Part shown: in pieces, positions 1 through 5,771 of the stretch
Numbering within the stretch: the first letter of the stretch is position 1
Layout of the letters: each line of letters starts with the position of its first letter
Assembly (NCBI GenBank): GCA_902782905.1
Contig: CACZPB010000131.1
Coordinates: 1-9,283 of the forward strand
Direction: 5' to 3'
Source of the DNA: an uncultured bacterium
Lineage (GTDB): Bacteria > Cyanobacteriota > Vampirovibrionia > Gastranaerophilales > Gastranaerophilaceae
Length of the DNA: 9,283 bases
The notes under the pieces: model-generated
Told to the model about the DNA's origin: nothing
Database searches by the model: none
Seen by the model: the letters and a program-made list of their open reading frames with translations, nothing else
Program-made: the position numbers and the translations under genes

Positions 1-170
1 GCGCGCTACATCCCGATAAAGTTATTTAGTTTTCATATTATGGGCGCAGCTTGGTAGATATTTTCTATACGTCTCGCATAAAGCTTATGCTTTCTGACTC
101 GACTGCCCTACTTCGAAACTGTCCGCCGGACACTTTCTCGCAGGGAACCTGCTACATCCCGAATACCTCT

Positions 171-213
171 TTCCCCTCTCCTTGAGGAGAGGGCTAAGGT
201 GAGGTGTCCACCC
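171..213. repeat. GC-rich hairpin repeat, copy 1
   Basis: A perfect 8-bp stem, CCCTCTCC (174-181) with GGAGAGGG (186-193) around a TTGA loop, is followed by CTAAGGTGAGGTG. Read on the minus strand the order is CACCTTAG, then the stem. This matches the layout of the element at 4231-4300 on the plus strand (CACCCCATCCCAACC, then a CCTTCCCC/GGGGAAGG stem). The two are therefore probably members of one dispersed REP-like intergenic family, in opposite orientation. Arm sequences have drifted while pairing is kept. Confidence 0.55.
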
Positions 214-268
214 GATTATCAAATTATCAATTTTAGGCAAATGCCTGCTTATAATATATAACACACAT

Positions 269-322
269 TTAACAAAATCAATGAAAATTAACAAAAAAAT
301 AACATTTACCCTCCTTTGTTAA
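269..322. repeat. Three TTAACAAA motifs upstream of hsp20
   Basis: TTAACAAA occurs as direct copies at 269-276 and 288-295, 19 bases apart, and as its reverse complement TTTGTTAA at 315-322. The inverted copy overlaps the proposed -35 hexamer of the hsp20 promoter. The spacing would suit a regulator binding near the promoter. In sequence this AT-rich, chance repetition of an 8-mer is quite possible, so this is a candidate only. Confidence 0.3.
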
Positions 323-344
323 CTTTTGATTAAAAAATTCTAAT
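316..344 (+). promoter_or_regulatory. Candidate sigma-70 promoter for hsp20
   Basis: TTGTTA (316-321) and TCTAAT (339-344) are separated by 17 bases and match the housekeeping consensus hexamers at 4/6 and 5/6. Transcription would start near 351, giving a leader of about 107 bases that contains the inverted repeat at 405-436. I found no CIRCE element (TTAGCACTC inverted repeat) and no sigma-32-type CCCAT -10 box in this region, so the usual heat-shock controls are not evident. Confidence 0.4.
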
Positions 345-404
345 TTTCAAAAAAACAGAGCAATAATATAAGTGTTGAAAGAAAGTATAAAGTTAGTCGG
401 TAAA

Positions 405-436
405 ATAAGAAACCATTAAAGCAGTATGTTTCTTAT
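405..436 (+). promoter_or_regulatory. Inverted repeat in the hsp20 leader
   Basis: ATAAGAAAC (405-413) pairs perfectly with GTTTCTTAT (428-436) across a 14-base loop. It ends 9 bases before the Shine-Dalgarno AAGGAGG (446-452) of the hsp20 gene. With no U-tract it is not a terminator. It could be an operator or a leader RNA structure; a weak AU-rich hairpin so close to the ribosome binding site of a heat-shock gene makes temperature-sensitive folding conceivable but unproven. Confidence 0.4.
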
Positions 437-457
437 ATTTATCCCAAGGAGGCATTT

Positions 458-919
458 ATGAAATTCTTAATTAAAAAAACACCTGACAGATTCATTCGTT
501 CAGTAAACGATGAAATTTCATCAATCCTTAACAGAAATTTTGATAGCTTCTTCCCTGAGTATATTTATAACGAAGAAGCTGAGTGTGACAAGCTCGCAAT
601 GCCTGTAGAACTTCATGAAAAAGACAATGAGTATTGCGTAAAAGCCGAACTTCCGGGAGTTAAGAAAGAAGACTTAGATATTGATATCGACAAAAACCAC
701 ATTACCATAAATGCAAAAAAAGAAGAAGAAAACAAAGAAGATACTAAGAGCTACAGGAAATCTGAGTTCCGCTACGGCGAATTTTCAAGAACAATTTACT
801 TCCCTGCTGATATTGATGTTGAAAAGACTGATGCTCATTTGGAACACGGTATCTTGAGAATAACTGCTCCAAAACTTGAAAAGGAGACAGACAAGGTTAA
901 AAAACTTACAATAAAATAA
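458..919 (+). CDS. Hsp20/alpha-crystallin family small heat-shock protein
   Basis: A cytoplasmic ATP-independent holdase chaperone that binds unfolding proteins until Hsp70-type machines can refold them. The 153 residues have the normal layout: a variable N-terminal arm (1-47), an alpha-crystallin domain (about 48-140) and a short tail. Seen directly are ELPGV (64-68), the FRYGEFSRTI strand (104-113), and the family hallmark A-x-L-x-x-G-I-L (A126 to L133). The tail ends in L-T-I (150-152), fitting the C-terminal I/L-x-I/V motif that docks into neighbouring subunits in the oligomer. A stretch rich in Glu and Lys (87-97) sits in the loop before the conserved strand. The start has an excellent Shine-Dalgarno, AAGGAGG (446-452), 5 bases before ATG. 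A terminator follows directly, so it is probably monocistronic. Confidence 0.95.
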   Translation: MKFLIKKTPDRFIRSVNDEISSILNRNFDSFFPEYIYNEEAECDKLAMPVELHEKDNEYCVKAELPGVKKEDLDIDIDKNHITINAKKEEENKEDTKSYRKSEFRYGEFSRTIYFPADIDVEKTDAHLEHGILRITAPKLEKETDKVKKLTIK

Positions 920-943
920 TAGTCATTCATTTAACTTGATGAT

Positions 944-969
944 AAGGCAGCGTACGGCGCTGCCTTTTT
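944..969 (+). terminator. Rho-independent terminator of hsp20
   Basis: AAGGCAGCG (944-952) pairs perfectly with CGCTGCCTT (958-966) over a 5-base loop, and the run of T continues to 969. It lies 25 bases after the hsp20 stop codon and should end that transcript, which leaves only about 30 bases before the next gene for a new promoter. Confidence 0.9.
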
Positions 970-999
970 GTTTAGATTATTTTATGCTAAAACAGAATT

Positions 1000-1845
1000 A
1001 TGGCGAAATTTGATTTACATTTGCATTCAAATAATTCTGACGGTTCTGATACAGTTTTTGAACTTGTCGATAATGTCAAAAAATCAGGGATAAAAATCTT
1101 TGCCCTCACAGACCACGATACAGTTGAGGGGGTAAATGAAGCGGATAGATTGACCACAAGCGAAATAAAATTTATTAAAGGTGTGGAGCTTACATGTATC
1201 GCAAAGGGAATAAAATGTCACATTCTGGGTTATAATATCAATCCCCAAAGCAAAGAGTTAACAGAGCTTATAGAACTAGGTAAGAAGCTTCGCAGGATAA
1301 AGCTTGAAGGGCGTATAAAATACTTAAAAGAAGTTTGGAATATAGAACTGACAAAAGATGAGCTTGATTGGCTGTATTCAAGGAAAAGCGTGGTTAAAAC
1401 ACATATTGCTAATATTCTTGTTAATCGCGGCTTGTCAGATAATAACGTAGATGCGATGAAAAAATATCTTGATGGGTATCATGCTCCAAATACCAGATTT
1501 GACGGAGAAAAGGCGATAAAAATAATTAAAGGGGCCGGCGGAGTTGCAGTGTGGGCGCATCCGCTTGGCGGAGAAGGCGAAGAACACATATCAGAGCAAG
1601 AGTTCATACCCAAACTTGAAAAAATGATTAAATGCGGAATTCAAGGTTTAGAATGTTATTATTCAAGATATTCTATACAAGAGATAGAATTTCTCAAAAA
1701 TTGTGCCCAAAAGCATAACCTGCTTATTTCAGGCGGCAGCGATTATCACGGTTCGAATAAAACAGTCCCTATAGGCAGGCTTAATATTTCTGACAAAAAT
1801 GTTGATTCCGGAGAAATAAATATATTAAAAATTCTTGGTAAATAA
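1000..1845 (+). CDS. PHP-domain phosphoesterase (nucleoside 3',5'-bisphosphate phosphatase / RNase AM-like)
   Basis: A metal-dependent phosphoesterase of the PHP superfamily. In relatives such as E. coli YciV (RNase AM) and similar proteins it removes the 3' phosphate of nucleoside 3',5'-bisphosphates or trims RNA 5' ends. Its 281 residues match the family length. Metal-binding motifs are all present: D-L-H-L-H-S (5-10), T-D-H-D (37-40), the Glu of GVEL (E63), H74 in HILGY, W-A-H-P with H187, and S-D-Y-H-G with D248 and H250. An inserted helical region between them (about 85-165) is usual for the YciV type. The ATG has no visible Shine-Dalgarno, and an in-frame stop at 988-990 rules out a longer protein. 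A 9-codon frame starting at 984 overlaps the start. The exact substrate cannot be read from the sequence. Confidence 0.9.
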   Translation: MAKFDLHLHSNNSDGSDTVFELVDNVKKSGIKIFALTDHDTVEGVNEADRLTTSEIKFIKGVELTCIAKGIKCHILGYNINPQSKELTELIELGKKLRRIKLEGRIKYLKEVWNIELTKDELDWLYSRKSVVKTHIANILVNRGLSDNNVDAMKKYLDGYHAPNTRFDGEKAIKIIKGAGGVAVWAHPLGGEGEEHISEQEFIPKLEKMIKCGIQGLECYYSRYSIQEIEFLKNCAQKHNLLISGGSDYHGSNKTVPIGRLNISDKNVDSGEINILKILGK

Positions 1846-1918
1846 TTGTAACAAAAAGCGCAAAAAATTTTTTTAGCAGTGTTATCATGACTATCGGGAA
1901 ATTTTAGGAGTATTATAT

Positions 1919-3223
1919 ATGAACATTTTACCAATCAACGGTGCTAATTTGGACCAAAAGAACACAAATTTTAAGAGCAGACTACTTGTAGACATTGGAG
2001 GAAGCGTGGGAGAAAATTCACTAAAAATGCTTCTCATTGACAACAAATCCAATGACACAATTCATAAAATTAAGGGTATTGTAAACCACCAAGGAAAAAG
2101 AGTTTATCAAAATCCGACAGATTTTTTACAAAAGCTATCAAACAAAATTGCAGGCTTTTACAAAGAAGCAATCGAAAAAAATGCGAAAGACGACACTATT
2201 AAAGAGGCAGGCTTCTTTCTCCCAGGGACTGTACACAATAACAAACTTCTATATGCTGATAATATTAGAGGGCTTGCAGGGCTTGGCATGAGCGATATCG
2301 ATTTAAATCAAATCACAAACATGTTGAAAGAAAAAGGCGTTAAGCTTGCAAAAGATTTTAAAATAAGCACTTTCCAAGATTCCATGGGAAGCGGGCTTGC
2401 TGTAGCTAAGAAACTTCATGATAAGGGTATGTTACATGCAGGAGACCATTATTCGGTAATTATTACAGGCGGAGGATGCGGTGTTTCAAACATTAGAGCC
2501 ATTGCAGATGACAAAGCAATTGTGGATGCGACAGGGAGCAGCTATTTCACAAACGAGCAAGGGTTGGTAAAAATAGCAAACGCAGGTGCTTCAGCTTCAA
2601 AACTAATCAACAATTTTTGCAACGCTTTTGGAATTGAAAAACAAATAGGGCCGCAGATTGCCAGTTGCGGAATAGGTCAGGTAGCAACATCTGAAATTTT
2701 TATGATACCTAAAAATGCTCAAGGCAAAAAGCTGAAAAACTTGTTGTTATCACTCAAAAAATATGCACCTGAGGATTCTACTGATCCGCACAGTAAGCTT
2801 GTACTAAAGCCTATGTACACCCTTTATGATAAAAATAGCATAAGGGTTACGGATGATTTTTCAAAAGACTTTAAGCACGCAAGGCTCAGTGCAATTGATA
2901 AATACGCATCCAGCCTTGCAAAATTTGCTGTAATTAAGGAAAATGAAGGTGCAAACGGACTTATAATAACAGGACCGTTGGGTTTCGCTCTGGATTCGGC
3001 ACTTAGAAAACATCATGCGTCTTCTCTTTCTGAAATGATTGCCAGAAAAATTTACGAATCATATAATACGCAGGAACTTGATCAAATCAAAAACCACAAC
3101 AAGTTTAAAGTCATTTGTAATCCGGAATTTAATCTTCCGGATAACACAGAAGCAAGAAATTTGGCGCTTCAGTCAGAGCTGGTTGGGGAAAACAGATATA
3201 ACTGGTTATTGATGAAGTTTTAA
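1919..3223 (+). CDS. ROK/ASKHA-like sugar-kinase-fold protein
   Basis: Probably a member of the actin-like ATPase superfamily closest in pattern to ROK sugar kinases, but divergent. Visible motifs are V-D-I-G-G-S (24-29, first phosphate loop), D-S-M-G-S-G (154-159, at the place of the catalytic-Asp N-D-A-N-A motif), I-T-G-G-G-C-G (182-188, second phosphate loop) and G-L-I-I-T-G-P-L-G (347-355, adenosine-binding region). The ROK zinc motif C-x-C-G-x-x-G-C is reduced to S-C-G-I-G-Q around C250. At 434 residues it is over 100 longer than a typical ROK protein. The first 20 residues form a polar leader ending N-F-K, of a type I associate with Gastranaerophilales proteins. AGGAG (1906-1910) lies 8 bases before the ATG. 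Substrate unknown; a glucose-, N-acetylhexosamine- or non-kinase role is possible. Confidence 0.6.
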   Translation: MNILPINGANLDQKNTNFKSRLLVDIGGSVGENSLKMLLIDNKSNDTIHKIKGIVNHQGKRVYQNPTDFLQKLSNKIAGFYKEAIEKNAKDDTIKEAGFFLPGTVHNNKLLYADNIRGLAGLGMSDIDLNQITNMLKEKGVKLAKDFKISTFQDSMGSGLAVAKKLHDKGMLHAGDHYSVIITGGGCGVSNIRAIADDKAIVDATGSSYFTNEQGLVKIANAGASASKLINNFCNAFGIEKQIGPQIASCGIGQVATSEIFMIPKNAQGKKLKNLLLSLKKYAPEDSTDPHSKLVLKPMYTLYDKNSIRVTDDFSKDFKHARLSAIDKYASSLAKFAVIKENEGANGLIITGPLGFALDSALRKHHASSLSEMIARKIYESYNTQELDQIKNHNKFKVICNPEFNLPDNTEARNLALQSELVGENRYNWLLMKF

Positions 3224-3240
3224 ATCTGAGATGAAAAGAA

Positions 3241-3276
3241 ATGGGCGGTGATTGAACAATCACCGCCCATCAAATT
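3241..3276. terminator. Strong bidirectional terminator between convergent genes
   Basis: ATGGGCGGTGATT (3241-3253) and AATCACCGCCCAT (3258-3270) form a perfect 13-bp stem with a GAAC loop. A T-run follows on the plus strand (3274 onward) and a T-rich tract on the minus strand (complement of about 3231-3240). It lies between the stop codons of the plus-strand kinase-like gene and the minus-strand HU gene and should end both transcripts. Confidence 0.92.
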
Positions 3277-3292
3277 TTTTAAACTTTAAATC

Positions 3293-3568
3293 TTACTTGC
3301 TAAGAAGTGATTTGAAAGCTTTACCTGCTGAGAATGCTGGAACAGTCTTAGCAGCGATTTTAATAGTCTTACCAGTTTGTGGGTTACGACCATTTCTAGC
3401 AGCTCTTTTCTTAGAAGAGAAAGTACCAAAACCAACTAAAGTAACTTTGTTACCTTTTTTAACTGATGTTTGGATTGAGTCAATAGTAGCTGACAATACT
3501 AAAGCTGCATCTTTTTTAGAAACTTTAGCCTTCTTTGAAATTTCTGCAATCAATTCTTCTTTGTTCAT
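3293..3568 (-). CDS. hup: HU family DNA-binding protein
   Basis: A nucleoid-associated protein that binds and bends double-stranded DNA without strong sequence specificity, acting as a dimer. At 91 residues it has the standard HU length and order: a helical dimerisation part (1-40), the G-F-G-T-F turn (46-50), and the flexible DNA-binding arm with R58-N-G-R-N-P63 at its tip, where the conserved proline wedges between base pairs. The C-terminal V-P-A-F-S-A-G-K-A-F-K (76-86) is also typical. AAGGAG (complement of 3576-3581) precedes the ATG by 7 bases. It has its own promoter and terminator, so it is monocistronic. HU rather than IHF is preferred from the arm and the single-gene setting. Confidence 0.96.
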   Translation of the reverse strand: MNKEELIAEISKKAKVSKKDAALVLSATIDSIQTSVKKGNKVTLVGFGTFSSKKRAARNGRNPQTGKTIKIAAKTVPAFSAGKAFKSLLSK

Positions 3569-3598
3569 AATAAATCTCCTTTCTTATTTATACGTGCT

Positions 3599-3627
3599 AT
3601 TATATACAAATTTTCTTTTTTTTGCAA
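3599..3627 (-). promoter_or_regulatory. Candidate sigma-70 promoter for HU
   Basis: On the minus strand TATAAT (complement of 3599-3604) is a perfect -10 box. TTGCAA (complement of 3622-3627), 17 bases upstream, matches 4/6 of the -35 consensus. A-rich sequence lies upstream. The predicted start near 3592 leaves a short leader containing the HU ribosome binding site. Confidence 0.6.
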
Positions 3628-3668
3628 AATTTTGTCAAAATTGTTATATATCTTAACTTTTCACCGAC

Positions 3669-3697
3669 TTGCATGTGTTTGCTTATCATGGTATAGA
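3669..3697 (+). promoter_or_regulatory. Candidate promoter for the DUF6941-like gene
   Basis: TTGCAT (3669-3674) and TATAGA (3692-3697) are 17 bases apart. The -35 match is weak (3/6) and the -10 match moderate (4/6). It lies about 45 bases upstream of the AUG in the spacer shared with the divergent HU gene, where a plus-strand promoter is expected. Confidence 0.35.
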
Positions 3698-3740
3698 TTA
3701 TTTGAATATAAAAACAGTTATTTAATAAGGAGGCGAGGAA

Positions 3741-4187
3741 ATGGCAGAATACTTGATTTTAGCGGAAAATATCAGTTTTAAGAACAACAAACTCACTTGT
3801 ATAAACATTTATGACAAACTATCAACAATTGCCATGCCGGCAGAATTCAAATTTGACTTAGCAATTATGTGCGGGCCGGATTGGAAGGTTGGAGAGCACA
3901 AATTGAGTGTTAAAACGAAAGCTAACAACGGAAACGAAGTTGCAATAGGAGAGCTTTCTGTTAATATTCCAAGCAAAGATTTTGTGTACAACGCTTTTGC
4001 AAATGATTTGAAGGTAATTATGGATTATTCTGTAGAAAGCTTGACATTTATTGTATCAGATAACGGAAAAGAGATTTTATCAAGAAAATATCCTGTAATT
4101 CCTATGTTAGTTCCTCAAGCTGCGCCGCAAAGTGCAGAAAAAGAAGAAGATAAAAAAGAAAAATCTGCAAAGAAAAAAAGTAAATAA
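3741..4187 (+). CDS. DUF6941-like small beta-rich protein
   Basis: The start of this 148-residue protein (A-E-Y-L-I-L-A-E-N, then a short linker and C-I-N-I-Y-D-K-L) resembles DUF6941 family proteins, small cytoplasmic proteins of unknown function. This assignment is from memory of the pattern. There is no signal peptide or membrane segment. Residues 1-125 alternate hydrophobic strands and turns, which fits a beta sandwich. The last 20 or so residues are almost all Lys, Glu, Asp and Ser, forming a charged, probably disordered tail after a short P-Q-A-A-P linker. AAGGAGG (3727-3733) precedes the ATG by 7 bases. It stands alone between divergent HU and a convergent gene, so context gives no hint of its job. 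Confidence 0.7.
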   Translation: MAEYLILAENISFKNNKLTCINIYDKLSTIAMPAEFKFDLAIMCGPDWKVGEHKLSVKTKANNGNEVAIGELSVNIPSKDFVYNAFANDLKVIMDYSVESLTFIVSDNGKEILSRKYPVIPMLVPQAAPQSAEKEEDKKEKSAKKKSK

Positions 4188-4230
4188 TATGATTGGAAAA
4201 AGGGGGGAAATAAAATATTAATTCTTTGTT

Positions 4231-4300
4231 TCACCCCATCCCAACCTTCCCCGTAAGGGGAAGGAGTTTTCTCCCATTATGGGGAGAGTTAGTGAGGGGT
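4231..4300. repeat. GC-rich double-hairpin repeat, copy 2
   Basis: Two hairpins follow one another: CCTTCCCC/GGGGAAGG (4245-4252 and 4257-4264, loop GTAA) and TCTCCC/GGGAGA (4270-4275 and 4282-4287). They sit between CACCCCATCCC on the left and GTGAGGGGTT on the right. The sequence is far more GC-rich than its surroundings and resembles the element at 171-213 in reverse orientation. It lies between the ends of two convergent genes, where it may also help terminate transcription, although clear U-tracts after the stems are short. Confidence 0.6.
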
Positions 4301-4313
4301 TTTATCAAAGCTA

Positions 4314-5642
4314 TTATATAATTTTTTCCTTTTCGGTTTCTCTTTCTTCGTGATTATCAATCATTTCCTGAAGCTTTTTAGGTGAAACGGTATTGTGGGC
4401 AACAGCTATTGTTTGCAAGCCTTGTTCTAAAAGTCCTACTTCTTTATTTTTAAGGTTTTCGCTTGCTTCAACCACATCTCTGTCGTGATAGTATTCTACA
4501 AGGTTTATGCAGTTTTCTGACGGAGCGGAGATTTCTGCAACTCTTTCTTGTACAGGATAACTTGCCCAGTCTTTTGGAATTTCGTCAAATGAATTATAGT
4601 ATTCTCCGTTTGGTGCAAGACGCTTTTGAACTTCTTTTTCCAAAACTTTTTGAACGTATGCTTTTTGGCTTTTGAATCTGCAAGGAATAATTATTTCTGA
4701 GCCAATAACTTCTTCAGGGTCACGTTTTTCGTATTTTTTAAACAGGTCGGCAACGATTTGAAGGTGTCCGAGTTCCATATCTAAGAAAATTTCCCAATAT
4801 TTTTTGATTTCTTCATCAACTTCATCTTCTAAACATGTATAATAGTTACAAACTTCTGTAAACTCGTGAAGCAGTGCTTTTTCAAGCATAGTTTCTGATG
4901 GGTCAATAAGTGACTCATACATTGTTACGTGTTCTTCTTCAACGTCTTTAATTTCAGCATAAGTTTCTCTAAGTACGTGATCGCCATACATAAAGCCGTG
5001 TTCTGCGTAGAAATTGTGAGTTTGTTGTTCGCCTGAAAGAACGGTTAAGATGTTAACTTTTGTTTGCGGAGAGGCTGTATTCTTGTCATAATGTTTTCTG
5101 AGTCTCAAGCCGTTACAGTTGTGATGGTGTTGTGTCGGACGTCCGACGATTACATCGGTTTGGTCTTTTACTATGTCATTTGGTTCAACCCCTTCTGTCA
5201 TATACGCAAATTGAGCATATCTGTACAGGTGGTCAAAATCTTCTAAAAGCCCGAAATTGAAAGTTTCTTTAACATATTTATCCGGTTCGTTTTGTGCAAG
5301 CCATGCTGTCAAATCAACGGCAACTTGCTCATAGCCTAAAGTCGTTTCCAAAACGGATTGATCGGCAGGGCAGAGCCAGTTACAAGTCATTTGTTGTTGG
5401 TTTTCTATTCTACCGAGCCTTGATATATTAGCTCTGTCTTCTTGGTCAATATCTGTCATAAATCTGTTGAATTGGTGCTTGAAACCCCAACCTTCGACTT
5501 CAATACCGTTCATCAAGATTTGGCGGGTTCTTGTATAGCAATCCACGTGCTGTTTTTTATAAGGCTTTGCAACTATTTGATGCCAATTTCTCAATTGTTT
5601 ATCTAAAGGCATGCCTTTTTCTTCTAACGGGTTAAATGTCAT
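4314..5642 (-). CDS. Ferritin-like helical protein, family not recognised
   Basis: A soluble 442-residue protein with no signal peptide, which I cannot assign to a named family. Several predicted amphipathic helices carry the acidic/His pattern of ferritin-like di-iron proteins: E134 with D135-x-x-H138, E235-x-x-H238, E260 or E263, and E290-x-x-H293. That order (E, E-x-x-H, E, E-x-x-H) is the classic di-iron arrangement, so a metal-dependent oxidase, oxygenase or peroxide-protective role is possible but inferred. A His cluster (172-174) and eight cysteines also occur. The C-terminal part (about 310-442) is charged and ends in a Glu/Lys-rich tail. I chose the ATG at 5642 over one 14 codons upstream (5684) because AAGGAG (complement of 5651-5656) lies 8 bases before it and the upstream start has no ribosome binding site. 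It appears to be monocistronic. Confidence 0.7.
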   Translation of the reverse strand: MTFNPLEEKGMPLDKQLRNWHQIVAKPYKKQHVDCYTRTRQILMNGIEVEGWGFKHQFNRFMTDIDQEDRANISRLGRIENQQQMTCNWLCPADQSVLETTLGYEQVAVDLTAWLAQNEPDKYVKETFNFGLLEDFDHLYRYAQFAYMTEGVEPNDIVKDQTDVIVGRPTQHHHNCNGLRLRKHYDKNTASPQTKVNILTVLSGEQQTHNFYAEHGFMYGDHVLRETYAEIKDVEEEHVTMYESLIDPSETMLEKALLHEFTEVCNYYTCLEDEVDEEIKKYWEIFLDMELGHLQIVADLFKKYEKRDPEEVIGSEIIIPCRFKSQKAYVQKVLEKEVQKRLAPNGEYYNSFDEIPKDWASYPVQERVAEISAPSENCINLVEYYHDRDVVEASENLKNKEVGLLEQGLQTIAVAHNTVSPKKLQEMIDNHEERETEKEKII

Positions 5643-5670
5643 AATCAAAACTCCTTTCTGATTTTGATAA

Positions 5671-5701
5671 AATATTCTGTGCAATAATGCAACAGAATAT
5701 T
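5671..5701 (-). promoter_or_regulatory. Large inverted repeat in the leader of the ferritin-like gene
   Basis: AATATTCTGT (5671-5680) pairs perfectly with ACAGAATATT (5692-5701). The inner GCA/TGC (5681-5683 and 5688-5690) extends this to 13 bp with a single bulged A (5691) and an ATAA loop. It begins 15 bases upstream of the Shine-Dalgarno. It could be an operator for a dimeric repressor or an RNA hairpin controlling translation; there is no U-tract, so it is not an ordinary terminator. Confidence 0.5.
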
Positions 5702-5703
5702 AT

Positions 5704-5732
5704 GGGAATAATCTATTGAAAATTTTATTCCC
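5704..5732. repeat. Second inverted repeat upstream of the ferritin-like gene
   Basis: GGGAATAA (5704-5711) and TTATTCCC (5725-5732) are perfectly complementary across 13 bases. It sits between the stop of the secreted-protein gene (5772, minus) and the leader hairpin of the next gene on the same strand. It may be a weak terminator for the former or part of the promoter/operator of the latter; no U-tract follows it. Confidence 0.35.
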
Positions 5733-5771
5733 CATTTTATTTAATCTTATTCAGCAAGTTTTGACTAAGGA

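Larger units (their letters stand above)
1..457. other. Gene-free upstream region with a GC-rich hairpin cluster
   Basis: No convincing gene is seen here. The only open frame (85-294, minus) has no ribosome binding site and low-complexity, arginine/serine-rich coding, so it is treated as spurious. Bases 60-215 are clearly richer in G+C than the flanks and contain small hairpins: GCATAA/TTATGC at 76-90, TGTCC/GGACA at 120-132, and a longer stem at 174-193. The 12-mer GCTACATCCCGA occurs at 5-16 and again at 151-162. From about 215 onward the sequence becomes very AT-rich and looks like an ordinary promoter region for the hsp20 gene. The GC-rich part may be a dispersed intergenic repeat or an unrecognised structured RNA; the sequence alone does not decide. 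Confidence 0.5.

Noticed and set aside
41..120. tRNA-like segment: GGCGCAGCTTGGTAGA resembles a D-arm (box A) and TTCGAAA near 113 resembles a T loop.
   Set aside because: The two parts are about 70 bases apart, the arms around TTCGAAA do not pair, and no acceptor stem or CCA is found.
85..294. 69-codon open frame on the minus strand.
   Set aside because: No ribosome binding site, low-complexity composition and overlap with hairpins of the GC-rich intergenic block.
310..316. CCTCCTT is fully complementary to the hsp20 Shine-Dalgarno (446-452), suggesting an RNA thermometer.
   Set aside because: It lies upstream of the most likely transcription start (about 351), so it would not be in the transcript.
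1746..1934. 62-codon minus-strand frame between the PHP and kinase-like genes.
   Set aside because: Mostly antisense to the PHP coding end and without start signals.
3252..3656. 134-codon plus-strand frame over the HU gene.
   Set aside because: It is the antisense of HU and begins inside the terminator stem; HU on the minus strand is unmistakable.
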